Source: CAYYGL01 sp964471235
GTDB lineage: Bacteria > Calditrichota > Calditrichia > RBG-13-44-9 > J075
Length of the DNA stretch: 6,914 bases
Direction of reading: 5' to 3'
Assembly: GCA_964471235.1 (NCBI GenBank)
Contig: CAYYGL010000227.1
Span: forward strand, 1-6,914
The number at the start of each line of letters is the position of its first letter. Position 1 is the stretch's first letter. Positions 1-6,741 of the stretch are shown piece after piece. A program made the translations under genes and the position numbers. The notes beneath the pieces are model-generated. The model was not told the origin of the DNA and did not search any database. It saw only the letters and a list, made by a program, of their open reading frames with translations.

Positions 1-982
1 CCTGGGGGCGCACTTCGGCGCTGCAAATCCAACCCCCGCTTTCCTTAAATAAATCCAGGGAACTGTAGGCGCCATAGGTATATCCTTTTTCTTCCCGCAG
101 GTTTAAAAACAATCTTCCGCTGGAACCGCCACCCAGGATATGATTGGCAACCTTCGCCGGAATGTAATCGGGATGTGCCCGGGGGAAGAGCTGGGTGCCG
201 CACAACACCGCAACCTGTTCGGAAGCGGGGCGGTCTATTAGGTAAACAGCCCGGGAATAGACCGGCTCCGGGATGGGAAAAGTTTCCGGTGCTTCCCGCT
301 GCGGCTTCCAATCGGCTAAATAATGTTCAACTGTTTCAAGAGCTTCCTGCCCGGTAATATCCCCGGCGATTACCAGGCAGCTTCTCTCCGGCGATAAAAA
401 CCGTTGGTACAAGTGGCATAATTGTTCCCGGGTGATGCGCTGAATAGTTTCAGCGGTTTTATAAGCAGCATACGGGTGAGGAACATATAAAGCCCGGTCC
501 ATCTGCCGGTGCGCCAGGTAGCCGGGTGAACTCTGCTCATTTTGCAACTCTGCTATCATTTTCTGCCGCTCTTTTTCCACTTCTTCTTCCGGAAAAACGG
601 CATTGAGCAGCATATCACTCATTAATTCCAGACCAATCGATAAATGCTCTTTCAGGAATTTCCCGATCAGGTAGAAGAAGTCTTCGGAAGAGGAACTGTC
701 CAGATAGCCCCCCAGGAAATCGATTTGTTCCGCAAAGTCATGATATTTTCGATTCCGGGTGCCCTTTTTCAGCAGATGGGATATCAATTCCACGGTGCCG
801 AAGGACTCCGGCGGATCGTGCTTTTCACCGAAATCGATCCCCATTCGGAAATATACTTCCGGCAGTTCCGGGCGTTCAATGACGATCAGGGTTAGTCCGT
901 TCCGCAGCCGGTATTCCTGCATTGCCGGGAACGCAAATGGCAAAATATTCTCATCAATAGGAGGTGATTGTTGTCGGATCAT
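1..982 (-). CDS. M16 family peptidase, inactive-type partner subunit (3' end cut by window edge)
   Basis: The gene runs off the left edge; 327 codons are visible. Two M16 half-domains can be followed: an N-terminal one opening with YRLRNGLTLIV (residues 24-34), and the beginning of the C-terminal one, with GGGSSGRLFLNLREEKGYTY at residues 284-303. By gapless alignment on the following K-G-T, the zinc motif HxxEH reads E65-L-I-S-H69. The first His and the catalytic Glu are therefore lost, while the downstream Glu (E145) and the R296/Y303 pair typical of non-catalytic M16B subunits are present. In known heterodimeric M16B proteases such a subunit contributes substrate binding to an active partner, and the active M16 gene lies just upstream. 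There is no signal peptide, so it is probably cytoplasmic. The ATG at 980-982 is chosen because an in-frame TAA lies two codons upstream (986-988). Its ATGA overlaps the stop of a 27-codon ORF. Family call is firm; lack of catalysis is inferred. Confidence 0.9.
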   Translation of the reverse strand, partial: MIRQQSPPIDENILPFAFPAMQEYRLRNGLTLIVIERPELPEVYFRMGIDFGEKHDPPESFGTVELISHLLKKGTRNRKYHDFAEQIDFLGGYLDSSSSEDFFYLIGKFLKEHLSIGLELMSDMLLNAVFPEEEVEKERQKMIAELQNEQSSPGYLAHRQMDRALYVPHPYAAYKTAETIQRITREQLCHLYQRFLSPERSCLVIAGDITGQEALETVEHYLADWKPQREAPETFPIPEPVYSRAVYLIDRPASEQVAVLCGTQLFPRAHPDYIPAKVANHILGGGSSGRLFLNLREEKGYTYGAYSSLDLFKESGGWICSAEVRPQ

Positions 983-1062
983 TTCTTACCCGCTTTCAGT
1001 GAAACGATGGCAGCAGTTCTCTCTTCAGAACCGCATGTTGTTTGAATCATATTGGTACGCAT
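979..1062 (-). CDS. Possible 27-residue leader ORF overlapping the next start by ATGA
   Basis: This short reading frame lies in the gap between the two M16 genes. It starts at ATG 1060-1062 and its TGA stop (979-981) overlaps the ATG of the inactive M16 subunit in the classic ATGA arrangement seen with translational coupling. An AAGAAGGGA stretch lies directly before the ATG, but its spacing is short for a good ribosome binding site. The peptide begins MRTNMIQTTCGSEE, ends LKAGKK, is mildly basic at the end, and has no signal or membrane segment. I recognise no family. It may encode a real leader, may only feed ribosomes to the next gene, or may be chance; chance is quite possible at this length. 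Confidence 0.2.
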   Translation of the reverse strand: MRTNMIQTTCGSEERTAAIVSLKAGKK

Positions 1063-1098
1063 TCCCTTCTTAACGTCAGTTCGACATCAGAAAAATAG

Positions 1099-1188
1099 AA
1101 CGCGGATGAACCCGGATTTTCGCAGATTTTTTAAATATAAAAACCCATCATCCGTGTAACTCCGCATTATCTGTTTCATCTGGGATTC
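1099..1188. repeat. Degenerate GCGGAT-type intergenic repeat with imperfect inverted arms
   Basis: Between the two M16 genes, 1102-1131 reads as three near-copies of a 10-base unit (GCGGATGAAC, CCGGATTTTC, GCAGATTTTT). The 16-base arm 1102-1117 matches the reverse complement of 1150-1165 at 12 of 16 positions, with an AT-rich interior around 1126-1141. Further GAT-containing units continue to about 1188. The sequence is not coding. It resembles dispersed intergenic repeats that I recall from several uncultured bacterial phyla; copy number cannot be tested here. It could form a weak stem in a transcript joining the two M16 genes. Confidence 0.55.
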
Positions 1189-1208
1189 AAGTGACGTCGA
1201 TCTCCCGT

Positions 1209-2540
1209 TTAGGATGTATTACGATATCCGGCGGCTTCCGAGTCTTCTGATTTCGCCGGGTACACCTCGATGACACTGCAATTGCTATCCGACAAATATT
1301 GTTGTGCAACGCGCCGAATTTCCTCTACCGACACCGTCATGAACTGCTCCAACTCTCGATACAGCAACCCGGGATCATCAAAAAAAGCGGTATAGAGACA
1401 CAGCAAATCCGCTTTATAATACACCCGCTCCAGTTTGGTAACAAACTCTGCTTTAAACTGGTTTTTTGCTTTCTGTAGCTCCCGTTCACTTACCAATTCT
1501 TCCTGCAAGCGCCTCATTTCTTCCCGGAAGCTCTTCTCCACCTCCCGGATGGTATGCCCGGGTTTTACCTGCCCAAAAAACATCAGCGTGCTGGGACCGA
1601 TTTTGGAATCCACTCCGCCGTAAATATGCACCAGACTCTGCTCTTCCTCGACAAACCGCCGGTAAAGCCGGGAGCTTTCACCATCAAATAAAATTTTTTC
1701 CATTATTTCAAACACATAATGTTCTCTGCTGCCCCGCTCCGGAATATGATATGCACAGACATAAGCAGGCATCGGGGCAAATTTATCTATCCATTCCATG
1801 CGCTTTTCGCCGGTTTGGGGCGGCTCGTTCAAATCCACCGGGGGCGGTTCTTCTCCCCGGGGAATATCTCCGAAATATTCGTTAATCAACTCCAGTGCAG
1901 TAAGCACCTGGATATCTCCCACTACTGCCAATACGGCATTATTGGGGCGGTAATACAGTTCATGAAAGTTGCGCACATCATTCAGGGTGGCATTGTCCAG
2001 ATCTGCCATAGATCCGATAACCGAATGCTTATATGCCCAATTTTCATACACCAGTTCATCCAGCTTCTCATAAAGCACGGCTGCATACGGGGCATTATCC
2101 ACCCGCAGCCGCCGTTCTTCTTTAACGGTATCCCGTTGATTCTCAAAATTGGCTTCGGTTAAATCGAGGGAGCGCATGCGGTCGGCTTCCAGCCAGAGCG
2201 CCAGGCGCAGTTGATTTGCCGGCACCACCTCAAAGTAATTGGTGCGATCCTTACTGGTAGAACCGTTCATCCATCCGCCAACTTCATTAACCAGCTTCAT
2301 GTGTTCGGCTTTCCCGACATTTTCCGACCCCTGGAACATCATGTGTTCAAACAGATGGGCAAATCCGCTTTTGCCCGGCTTTTCATTCCGGGAACCTACT
2401 TTATACCAGACGTCTACGGCTACCACCGGTACCACAGCGGACTTCATCATCACCACGGTTAAGCCGTTATCCAGTTGAAACCTGGCAATATCACCCGCTT
2501 CCGGCTCGAAATCGGGAGAAAATAAAACCGTTTTATTCAT
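1209..2540 (-). CDS. M16B family zinc metallopeptidase, catalytic subunit
   Basis: The 443-residue protein is a single-unit M16 (pitrilysin/processing-peptidase-like) protease, the usual length for M16B. The inverted zinc motif H62-L-F-E65-H66 is intact, and the third zinc ligand is expected at E142 in VKEERRLRVDN, about 76 residues further on. The first M16 domain covers roughly residues 16-170 and continues into the YYRPNNAVLAVVGDI segment; the second half (about 200-420) is the M16_C-type domain. No signal peptide or membrane helix is visible, so a cytoplasmic role in cleaving peptides or unfolded chains is likely; the substrate is unknown. The start at 2538-2540 (MNKTVLF) is preferred over an in-frame ATG 20 codons upstream because AAGGA sits 6 bases before it and family homology begins shortly after. 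The next gene downstream encodes a subunit with a broken zinc motif, so the two probably form a heterodimer. A weak TTTACT/TACATT promoter-like pair lies at 2583-2610. Confidence 0.95.
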   Translation of the reverse strand: MNKTVLFSPDFEPEAGDIARFQLDNGLTVVMMKSAVVPVVAVDVWYKVGSRNEKPGKSGFAHLFEHMMFQGSENVGKAEHMKLVNEVGGWMNGSTSKDRTNYFEVVPANQLRLALWLEADRMRSLDLTEANFENQRDTVKEERRLRVDNAPYAAVLYEKLDELVYENWAYKHSVIGSMADLDNATLNDVRNFHELYYRPNNAVLAVVGDIQVLTALELINEYFGDIPRGEEPPPVDLNEPPQTGEKRMEWIDKFAPMPAYVCAYHIPERGSREHYVFEIMEKILFDGESSRLYRRFVEEEQSLVHIYGGVDSKIGPSTLMFFGQVKPGHTIREVEKSFREEMRRLQEELVSERELQKAKNQFKAEFVTKLERVYYKADLLCLYTAFFDDPGLLYRELEQFMTVSVEEIRRVAQQYLSDSNCSVIEVYPAKSEDSEAAGYRNTS

Positions 2541-2546
2541 TTTTTT

Positions 2547-2551
2547 TCCTT
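2547..2551 (-). promoter_or_regulatory. Ribosome binding site (AAGGA) that sets the M16 start
   Basis: On the minus strand AAGGA is followed by a six-A spacer and then ATG at 2540. This favours the 443-residue protein over the reading that starts 60 bases further upstream, whose extra 20 residues lack M16 similarity. Confidence 0.6.
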
Positions 2552-2593
2552 GAAGCATGGACTCGAAAATTTTCCATGAGGTAATGTAAAATT

Positions 2594-2700
2594 TAACCAC
2601 AGGGAGTAAAGACAGGTGGCAGTCTCCCTATCTCATACCAATTCCTTAACAAGACTGCCCCTTGCAATTCTTATTTGCGTTCTTCGCGCCCCTGCGCTGA
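2594..2700. repeat. Degenerate intergenic repeat with an 8-bp perfect inverted repeat
   Basis: The gap between the membrane-protein gene and the M16 gene holds GGCAGTCT (2618-2625) and its exact reverse complement AGACTGCC (2652-2659), separated by 26 bases. It is flanked on one side by AACCACAGGGAGTAAAGAC (2595-2613). On the other side, on the minus strand, is GCGCAGGGGCGCGAAGAACG (about 2676-2695). The latter resembles the GCAGAGGCGCGAAGAACGC-type dispersed repeats known in many environmental genomes. No T-tract follows the arms, so this is not a clear terminator. It is non-coding; whether it is a mobile remnant or a transcript hairpin is open. Confidence 0.4.
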
Positions 2701-2722
2701 GTAGCACTTGCGTCACTTGAAA

Positions 2723-3109
2723 TTACAATTCAAATTCGCCCAACTTATCGAGCGGAAGATAATAGCGAAAATCCGTTCCCTGAAATGCCTGGTAAGCGGC
2801 ATAAGCAGCATACAGGCTCCCGGCAAACAGGATCACCGTATAAGCCGGGATAAAGGTCCATCCCACCAGCCAGTAAGAGAACAACGCCAGAAAGCCGCCC
2901 AATCCCACGACAATCACCATAAAAATTGTCTGGTAAATTACAGCCTCCCGCGACTGTGCAATGATATATTGGGAAGGCTGGTCCTTTGTTTGCTCCCATA
3001 GCCATACAATACTGGCAGCTATCACCGGGGCAAAGAACAATCCGGCATGGCAAACCATTGCCAACAGTCTTTCATCCGGCACGTTTTTATCGAATTTGAA
3101 ATCAGGCAT
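2723..3109 (-). CDS. Small integral membrane protein, DUF4870-like
   Basis: The 128-residue protein has three likely membrane helices (about residues 16-38, 58-80 and 82-108). The layout matches DUF4870/Tic20-like small membrane proteins: a first helix entered through RLLAMVCHAGLFFAPV, a polar stretch SQYIIAQSREAVIYQ (46-60) that corresponds to the family's re-entry segment before helix two, and a short tail with FRYYLPL near the end (114-120). The molecular function of this family is not established. The start is supported by AAGGAA at 3117-3122, seven bases before the ATG. It is transcribed divergently from the radical SAM gene and precedes the M16 genes on the same strand by 182 bases, too far to assume an operon. 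Family assignment is from motif memory and fairly confident; function is unknown. Confidence 0.85.
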   Translation of the reverse strand: MPDFKFDKNVPDERLLAMVCHAGLFFAPVIAASIVWLWEQTKDQPSQYIIAQSREAVIYQTIFMVIVVGLGGFLALFSYWLVGWTFIPAYTVILFAGSLYAAYAAYQAFQGTDFRYYLPLDKLGEFEL

Positions 3110-3152
3110 TTTTGGGTTCCTTCTGTTAAGTTCGTGAAATCAATAAGCAAAA

Positions 3153-3180
3153 AGTTTACAATCATTCCCGGGGATTTCAA
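3153..3180 (-). promoter_or_regulatory. Candidate sigma70-type promoter for the DUF4870-like gene
   Basis: On the minus strand TTGAAA (3175-3180, 5 of 6 to consensus) is followed after 16 bases by TAAACT (3153-3158, 4 of 6). Transcription would start near 3146 and give an untranslated leader of about 36 bases, ending in the AAGGAA ribosome binding site. This is consensus matching only. Confidence 0.35.
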
Positions 3181-3313
3181 AACGAAAAATTTCCTCACAT
3201 TTTCTTCTCCATTGGTAATCCTTCGTGGAACGACGTGAGCAAGACCAGATGTTTTGTGACACACAGGAGAAATGGAGATCGGGCAAATTTTTGATTGAAA
3301 ATACGGCAGGAGG

Positions 3314-3342
3314 TGATTAAAGTTAGAACGTTCGGCTATAAT
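3314..3342 (+). promoter_or_regulatory. Candidate promoter for the radical SAM gene
   Basis: A perfect TATAAT lies at 3337-3342, giving an expected start near 3349 and a leader of roughly 48 bases before the ATG at 3398. The matching -35 region is weak (around GTGATT/TGATTA, 3313-3319), so the promoter may need an activator or may not be real. Confidence 0.35.
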
Positions 3343-3397
3343 CCCCATTTAAATTCTCGACTCACAACTATTATGAATCCAACAAACGGAGAAAGAT

Positions 3398-4417
3398 ATG
3401 CGAGTTACCAAACCGGTTCAGAAAATCAGAAGATTATTGCTTGGTAAAGCGCCGGTAGAAGCGCAGCTAATTATTACCCGTCGATGTAACCTGAGCTGCG
3501 GATACTGCACGGAATTTGACAATGTATCCCGGCCGATTCCCCTGCCGGTGCTTAAAGAGCGAATCGATGCCCTTCACCGGTTACAGGTGCTCAACATTGC
3601 CCTGCTGGGTGGAGAGCCGCTGCTCCATCCGGATATCGGCGAGATTGTTGCGTATGCCAATCGTCATTCCCAGACATCGATTACCACCAACGGTTTTTTA
3701 CTCTCTAAAAAAATCATTGCCGTGTTGAATGACGCCGGGCTTTACAATATGCAGGTCAGCATCGACGCCCTTCATCCGGATCCGTCCGGTTATATCCAAA
3801 AATCCCTGAAGACCCTGGCGCCCAAATTGGAGCGTCTGAAAAAATATGCCGATTTTGACGTTCATATCAACATTGTGCTTTGTGAGCAAAGCAAAGGCGA
3901 ATTTAAGGAAATGGTGGATGAACTGCGCCGTCTCGGATTTGTGGTCTCGGTAAACCTGGTGCATGACGACCGGGGAATGGTGGGGGTGGAAGGCGAGGAG
4001 TTTTTGCAATTATGGGAATATCATTACCAACACAGTCTTGTGGGTTCGTTATTGGAATACGAATACGGTAAGCAATTGCTAATGGGAAAGCGTCCCGGGT
4101 GGAAATGCCGGGCAGGGTCCCGTTTTTTGTATGTGGATGAATTCGGCAACGCCCAATTTTGTTCTCAACAGCAAGGACGGCTGAACAAACCGATTCTGGA
4201 ATATACCCGGGAAGATTTGATCAAGCATTCTCAAACTCATAAGGGATGTGAAGCCGGTTGTTCCCTTTTTTGTGTGTACCGGGATTCCGCGGTGGATAAC
4301 GCCCCGCTTCATGCTGCCAAATCCGTTTATGCCCTGTGGCGCCGCGGGGTGATGGGGAAGGGCGAGAGTAAAAAACAACCTGCCCGGGAAGAACTACTGG
4401 AAGCAGTATCTGAGTAA
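3398..4417 (+). CDS. Radical SAM protein with twitch/SPASM-like C-terminal cysteine cluster, substrate unknown
   Basis: The 339-residue protein has the radical SAM signature C30-x3-C34-x2-C37 (RRCNLSCGYC), which binds the catalytic 4Fe-4S cluster. It also has the SAM-contacting GGEP motif at 71-74 and a TTNGF strand at 96-100; the core barrel spans about 20-210. The C-terminal part has five cysteines: C237-x12-G250-x4-C255 fits the opening CX9-15GX4C motif of SPASM and twitch domains. It is followed by C284-x3-C288-x3-C292, not the canonical CX2CX5CX3C. At least one auxiliary iron-sulfur cluster is therefore likely. Such proteins commonly modify peptides or proteins or act on small molecules; the substrate cannot be told here. 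The gene stands alone on the plus strand, with GGAG at 3388-3391 before the ATG, and no clear precursor-peptide gene is adjacent. The last 25 residues are polar and probably flexible. Confidence 0.92.
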   Translation: MRVTKPVQKIRRLLLGKAPVEAQLIITRRCNLSCGYCTEFDNVSRPIPLPVLKERIDALHRLQVLNIALLGGEPLLHPDIGEIVAYANRHSQTSITTNGFLLSKKIIAVLNDAGLYNMQVSIDALHPDPSGYIQKSLKTLAPKLERLKKYADFDVHINIVLCEQSKGEFKEMVDELRRLGFVVSVNLVHDDRGMVGVEGEEFLQLWEYHYQHSLVGSLLEYEYGKQLLMGKRPGWKCRAGSRFLYVDEFGNAQFCSQQQGRLNKPILEYTREDLIKHSQTHKGCEAGCSLFCVYRDSAVDNAPLHAAKSVYALWRRGVMGKGESKKQPAREELLEAVSE

Positions 4418-4585
4418 CCCTTATCCTTTGCCCCCCCCCGATTTCGGGACACAATGAGTATTCATAGAATCCGTGAAGCAGCCTCAATCAGCCAGTGCAT
4501 CACCGGGGGATTCCGTGTACTATCAAGAATAGACATGGGAATTCCGGAATGAACGGTGCCGGCTCCCGAGCGCCTTCATCGCAGT
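4418..4585. other. Convergent intergenic gap with a C9 run
   Basis: The gap lies between the 3' ends of the radical SAM gene and uvrC. It contains nine consecutive C at 4431-4439, the last three of which can pair in CCCG-ATTT-CGGG (4437-4448). No T-tract follows on either strand, so no rho-independent terminator is called. A 32-codon ORF (4454-4552, plus) fits inside it but has no recognisable family and only a weak GGGA upstream. Confidence 0.5.
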
Positions 4586-6430
4586 TTAGCCCGCTTCCTT
4601 CAGTTTCTGCACCACTTCCCGGGCGACATTTTCCGGTAGTTTTCCCTTTTCCCGTAAATCTTCAACGCTTGCTTCCCGAATGCGCTTCAGGGAGCCAAAG
4701 GTTTTCAGGAGGTGCTCTTTGCGCCGGGGACCAATGCCGGGTATTTCATCCAACGGTGACTTGAGGGTGGATTTCTTGTGTTGTTTACGGAAATGAGTAA
4801 TGGCAAAGCGATGGGCTTCATCCCGCACCTGCTGGAGCAATTTCAATCCGGCGGAGCGACGGGAGATGACCAGCGCCTCGCTCTCCCCGGGCAAAAAAAT
4901 CTCCTCCAGCCGTTTCGCCAGCCCGATGATCGGCTGCTGTTCAATCCCCAACTCCTGCAGTGCGCTTAATGCTGCGCTCAGTTGCCCCTTGCCGCCATCA
5001 ATTAAGATTAAATCCGGCAGCGGCTGTTCTTCTGCCAGTTGCCGTTTGTAGCGGCGGTAAACCACTTCGTGCATCATGGTAAAATCGTCCGGGGTGTCCT
5101 TGCTGCGAATCTTAAAAATGCGGTACTCGCTTTTGCGGGGCCTACCGTTGATAAAACACACCATGGACGCCACCGCATCTTTCCCCTGGATGTTGGAGAT
5201 GTCAAAGCCTTCGATGCGCCGTGGCGGAACGGTGAGGGATAATTCCTTCTGCAACTGCCGCACGTTAAACGGGATGTAATCACTTCGCTGAAATTTCTGC
5301 AGCATCAGCTCATCTAACAGATATTTGGCATTTTTCTGGCATAAATCCATCAGCTTCTTTTTTTCGCCGATTTGGGGAACCACCATTTGCACCCGATGAT
5401 GGGCTGACTGACTGAGCCATTCTTCCAAAAGCGGTTGATCATCCCCCAGCGCAGCGGGCAGCAGAATTTGATGTGGTAAGCTCTCTTCATTTAAGTAATA
5501 TTGCTGCAGGAATTGGATTAAAATTTCCGGGGTGTTTTTTTTCTCTACCCCGCTCAGGTAAAAATGCTGCCTGCCAATCACCTTTCCATCGCGAATTTTA
5601 AACACCACCGCGCAGGCATCTTCATCCTCATGGGCTAAGGCAATCACATCCCGGTCTTCGAAATCGTTGAGCACCACCTTGCGGGGCAGGAAGTTGTATT
5701 CCTCGATGCGCCGAATCTGATCCCGGATACGCGCTGCCTCTTCGAAATTCATCTTTTCCGCTTCCTGCCGCATCCGCTCTTCCAGTTCGGCAACCAGCTC
5801 CCGGGTCTTCCCGCGCAGGAATTTCTCCACCTGGCGAATCATCTGCTGGTACTCCTCCTGAGCCACCAGTCCCTGGCATGGACCCTGGCAGCGCTTGATG
5901 TGGTAATCCAGGCAAACCTTTATTTTCCCGGAGGCAATCACCTGTTCATCGATATGGTATTTGCAGGAGCGGATGGGGAAAATCTTCCCCACCGTTTTCA
6001 TAATATAGCGCAACTGCTTGACATCGGTATAGGGACCCAGGTATTTGGAACCGTCTTTTACGATGCGCCGGGTGACAAACACCCGGGGAAACGGTTCGTT
6101 GGTGATGCGGATGTAGGGGTAGGATTTGTCATCCCGCAGGAACACATTGTAGCGGGGGCGGTGTTCTTTGATCAGGTTGGCTTCTAAGATCAGCGCTTCC
6201 ACCTCGGAATCCACGATGATGGTTTCGATCTCATGGATTTGCTTTACCAGCGCCCGGGTTTTGATGTCCAGGTTGCGGGCATCCTGAAAGTAACTGCGTA
6301 CCCGGCTGCGCAGGTTTTTGGCCTTGCCCACGTAAATCACCTTGCCGCCGGCATTGCGGTAGAGATATACCCCCGGCTGAGTGGGGAGGTTTTGGAGTTT
6401 CTCTTCTATATGTGTTTTTTGAGGCTTCAT
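4586..6430 (-). CDS. uvrC: UvrABC excinuclease subunit C
   Basis: UvrC makes both incisions around a DNA lesion after UvrA and UvrB have located it, in cytoplasmic nucleotide excision repair. The 614-residue protein has the normal family length and domain order. The GIY-YIG nuclease (3' cut) is at residues 16-95, with G20-V-Y22, Y33-V-G35, R43 and E83. Four cysteines at 156, 173, 181 and 185 match the iron-sulfur ligands. The UVR domain that binds UvrB is at about 203-240. The RNase H-like nuclease (5' cut) follows, with D410 (GFDISN), D478 (LIDGGKGQ) and H540 (DEAHRF), and a helix-hairpin-helix region is near 556-612. The ATG at 6428-6430 is chosen because the frame's 50 upstream codons are unlike UvrC and lie in a low-complexity repeat; the ribosome binding site there is weak (AGG four bases before). 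uvrA and uvrB are not in the window. Nothing suggests loss of function. Confidence 0.98.
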   Translation of the reverse strand: MKPQKTHIEEKLQNLPTQPGVYLYRNAGGKVIYVGKAKNLRSRVRSYFQDARNLDIKTRALVKQIHEIETIIVDSEVEALILEANLIKEHRPRYNVFLRDDKSYPYIRITNEPFPRVFVTRRIVKDGSKYLGPYTDVKQLRYIMKTVGKIFPIRSCKYHIDEQVIASGKIKVCLDYHIKRCQGPCQGLVAQEEYQQMIRQVEKFLRGKTRELVAELEERMRQEAEKMNFEEAARIRDQIRRIEEYNFLPRKVVLNDFEDRDVIALAHEDEDACAVVFKIRDGKVIGRQHFYLSGVEKKNTPEILIQFLQQYYLNEESLPHQILLPAALGDDQPLLEEWLSQSAHHRVQMVVPQIGEKKKLMDLCQKNAKYLLDELMLQKFQRSDYIPFNVRQLQKELSLTVPPRRIEGFDISNIQGKDAVASMVCFINGRPRKSEYRIFKIRSKDTPDDFTMMHEVVYRRYKRQLAEEQPLPDLILIDGGKGQLSAALSALQELGIEQQPIIGLAKRLEEIFLPGESEALVISRRSAGLKLLQQVRDEAHRFAITHFRKQHKKSTLKSPLDEIPGIGPRRKEHLLKTFGSLKRIREASVEDLREKGKLPENVAREVVQKLKEAG

Positions 6431-6741
6431 AAAACCTGTTCGGTTATTCTCCCATTTTCCACCTGGAAATCGGGAAAGCGTTAACAAATAACGAGTAATG
6501 AGTGAAACGTAAAACGTGATTAGTGAGAAGATACCCGGATATGGCACTTTCCACATACTTCTCCATCCGAATTCTGACATTCGTAAACCGGTCTCTATAA
6601 ATTTAGAGGCATGAAAATGCCAATTGCAAGGAAATGTTTGGGGAATTATATTGTGATGAACTCAAAGCGATAGATTCAGCATTAGCCTTGTTCATTTGCC
6701 ATTAAAAGCATAATGCAGCCAGGAGCCCTGCTCCGTTGGGA
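6431..6741. other. Intergenic region upstream of uvrC, no convincing gene
   Basis: Apart from the AACG-type repeat at its left, this stretch holds two small hairpins back to back: CTCTA/TAGAG (6593-6597 with 6604-6608) and GGCAT-GAAA-ATGCC (6608-6621), the second with a GNRA-type loop. A 20-codon ORF begins at 6611 on the plus strand but has no support. I see no tRNA, riboswitch or clear promoter for uvrC. From about 6716 a fragment (AGCCAGGAGC, then CTCCGTTGGGA) appears to be a decayed first copy of the tandem repeat that follows. Confidence 0.5.
6484..6528. repeat. Low-complexity AACG/GAGT repeat upstream of uvrC
   Basis: The stretch is built of short, drifting units: AACAAATAACGAGTAATGAG, then TGAAACGTAAAACGTGATTAG. 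Units repeat every 6-9 bases. It sits 54 bases before the uvrC start, inside what would be the uvrC leader or promoter region, and is non-coding. Similar AACGTAAAACGT-type runs occur as dispersed intergenic elements in other environmental bacteria by my recollection; that cannot be tested here. Confidence 0.45.

Noticed and set aside
1466..2478. Several long plus-strand frames opposite the M16 gene
   Set aside because: They are antisense shadows of the M16 coding sequence with no recognisable domains and no start signals.
3309..3320. Strong AGGAGGTGATTA sequence resembling an ideal Shine-Dalgarno
   Set aside because: No ATG follows at a usable distance on the plus strand and the only GTG overlaps the motif and opens just a short frame; probably chance. 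A similar string at 959-969 is simply codons of the M16 gene read on the other strand.
3022..3348. 108-codon minus-strand frame overlapping the DUF4870-like gene start
   Set aside because: It overlaps a better gene with a good ribosome binding site, has no family character, and covers the likely promoter region.
3373..3447. 24-codon ORF overlapping the start of the radical SAM gene, as a possible precursor peptide
   Set aside because: No ribosome binding site precedes it, it is read out of frame through the radical SAM N-terminus, and it lacks any leader/core character.
4437..4448. CCCG-ATTT-CGGG hairpin as a terminator for the radical SAM gene
   Set aside because: The stem is only 4 bp and no T-tract follows.
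6431..6580. N-terminal extension of the uvrC frame by 50 codons to an upstream ATG
   Set aside because: The extra residues are unlike UvrC, are encoded partly by the AACG-type low-complexity repeat, and the ATG at 6430 gives the standard family N-terminus.
6611..6673. 20-codon ORF (MKMPIARKC...) faintly like the start of a REP-associated transposase
   Set aside because: The resemblance covers only a few residues, there is no continuation in any frame, and no ribosome binding site.
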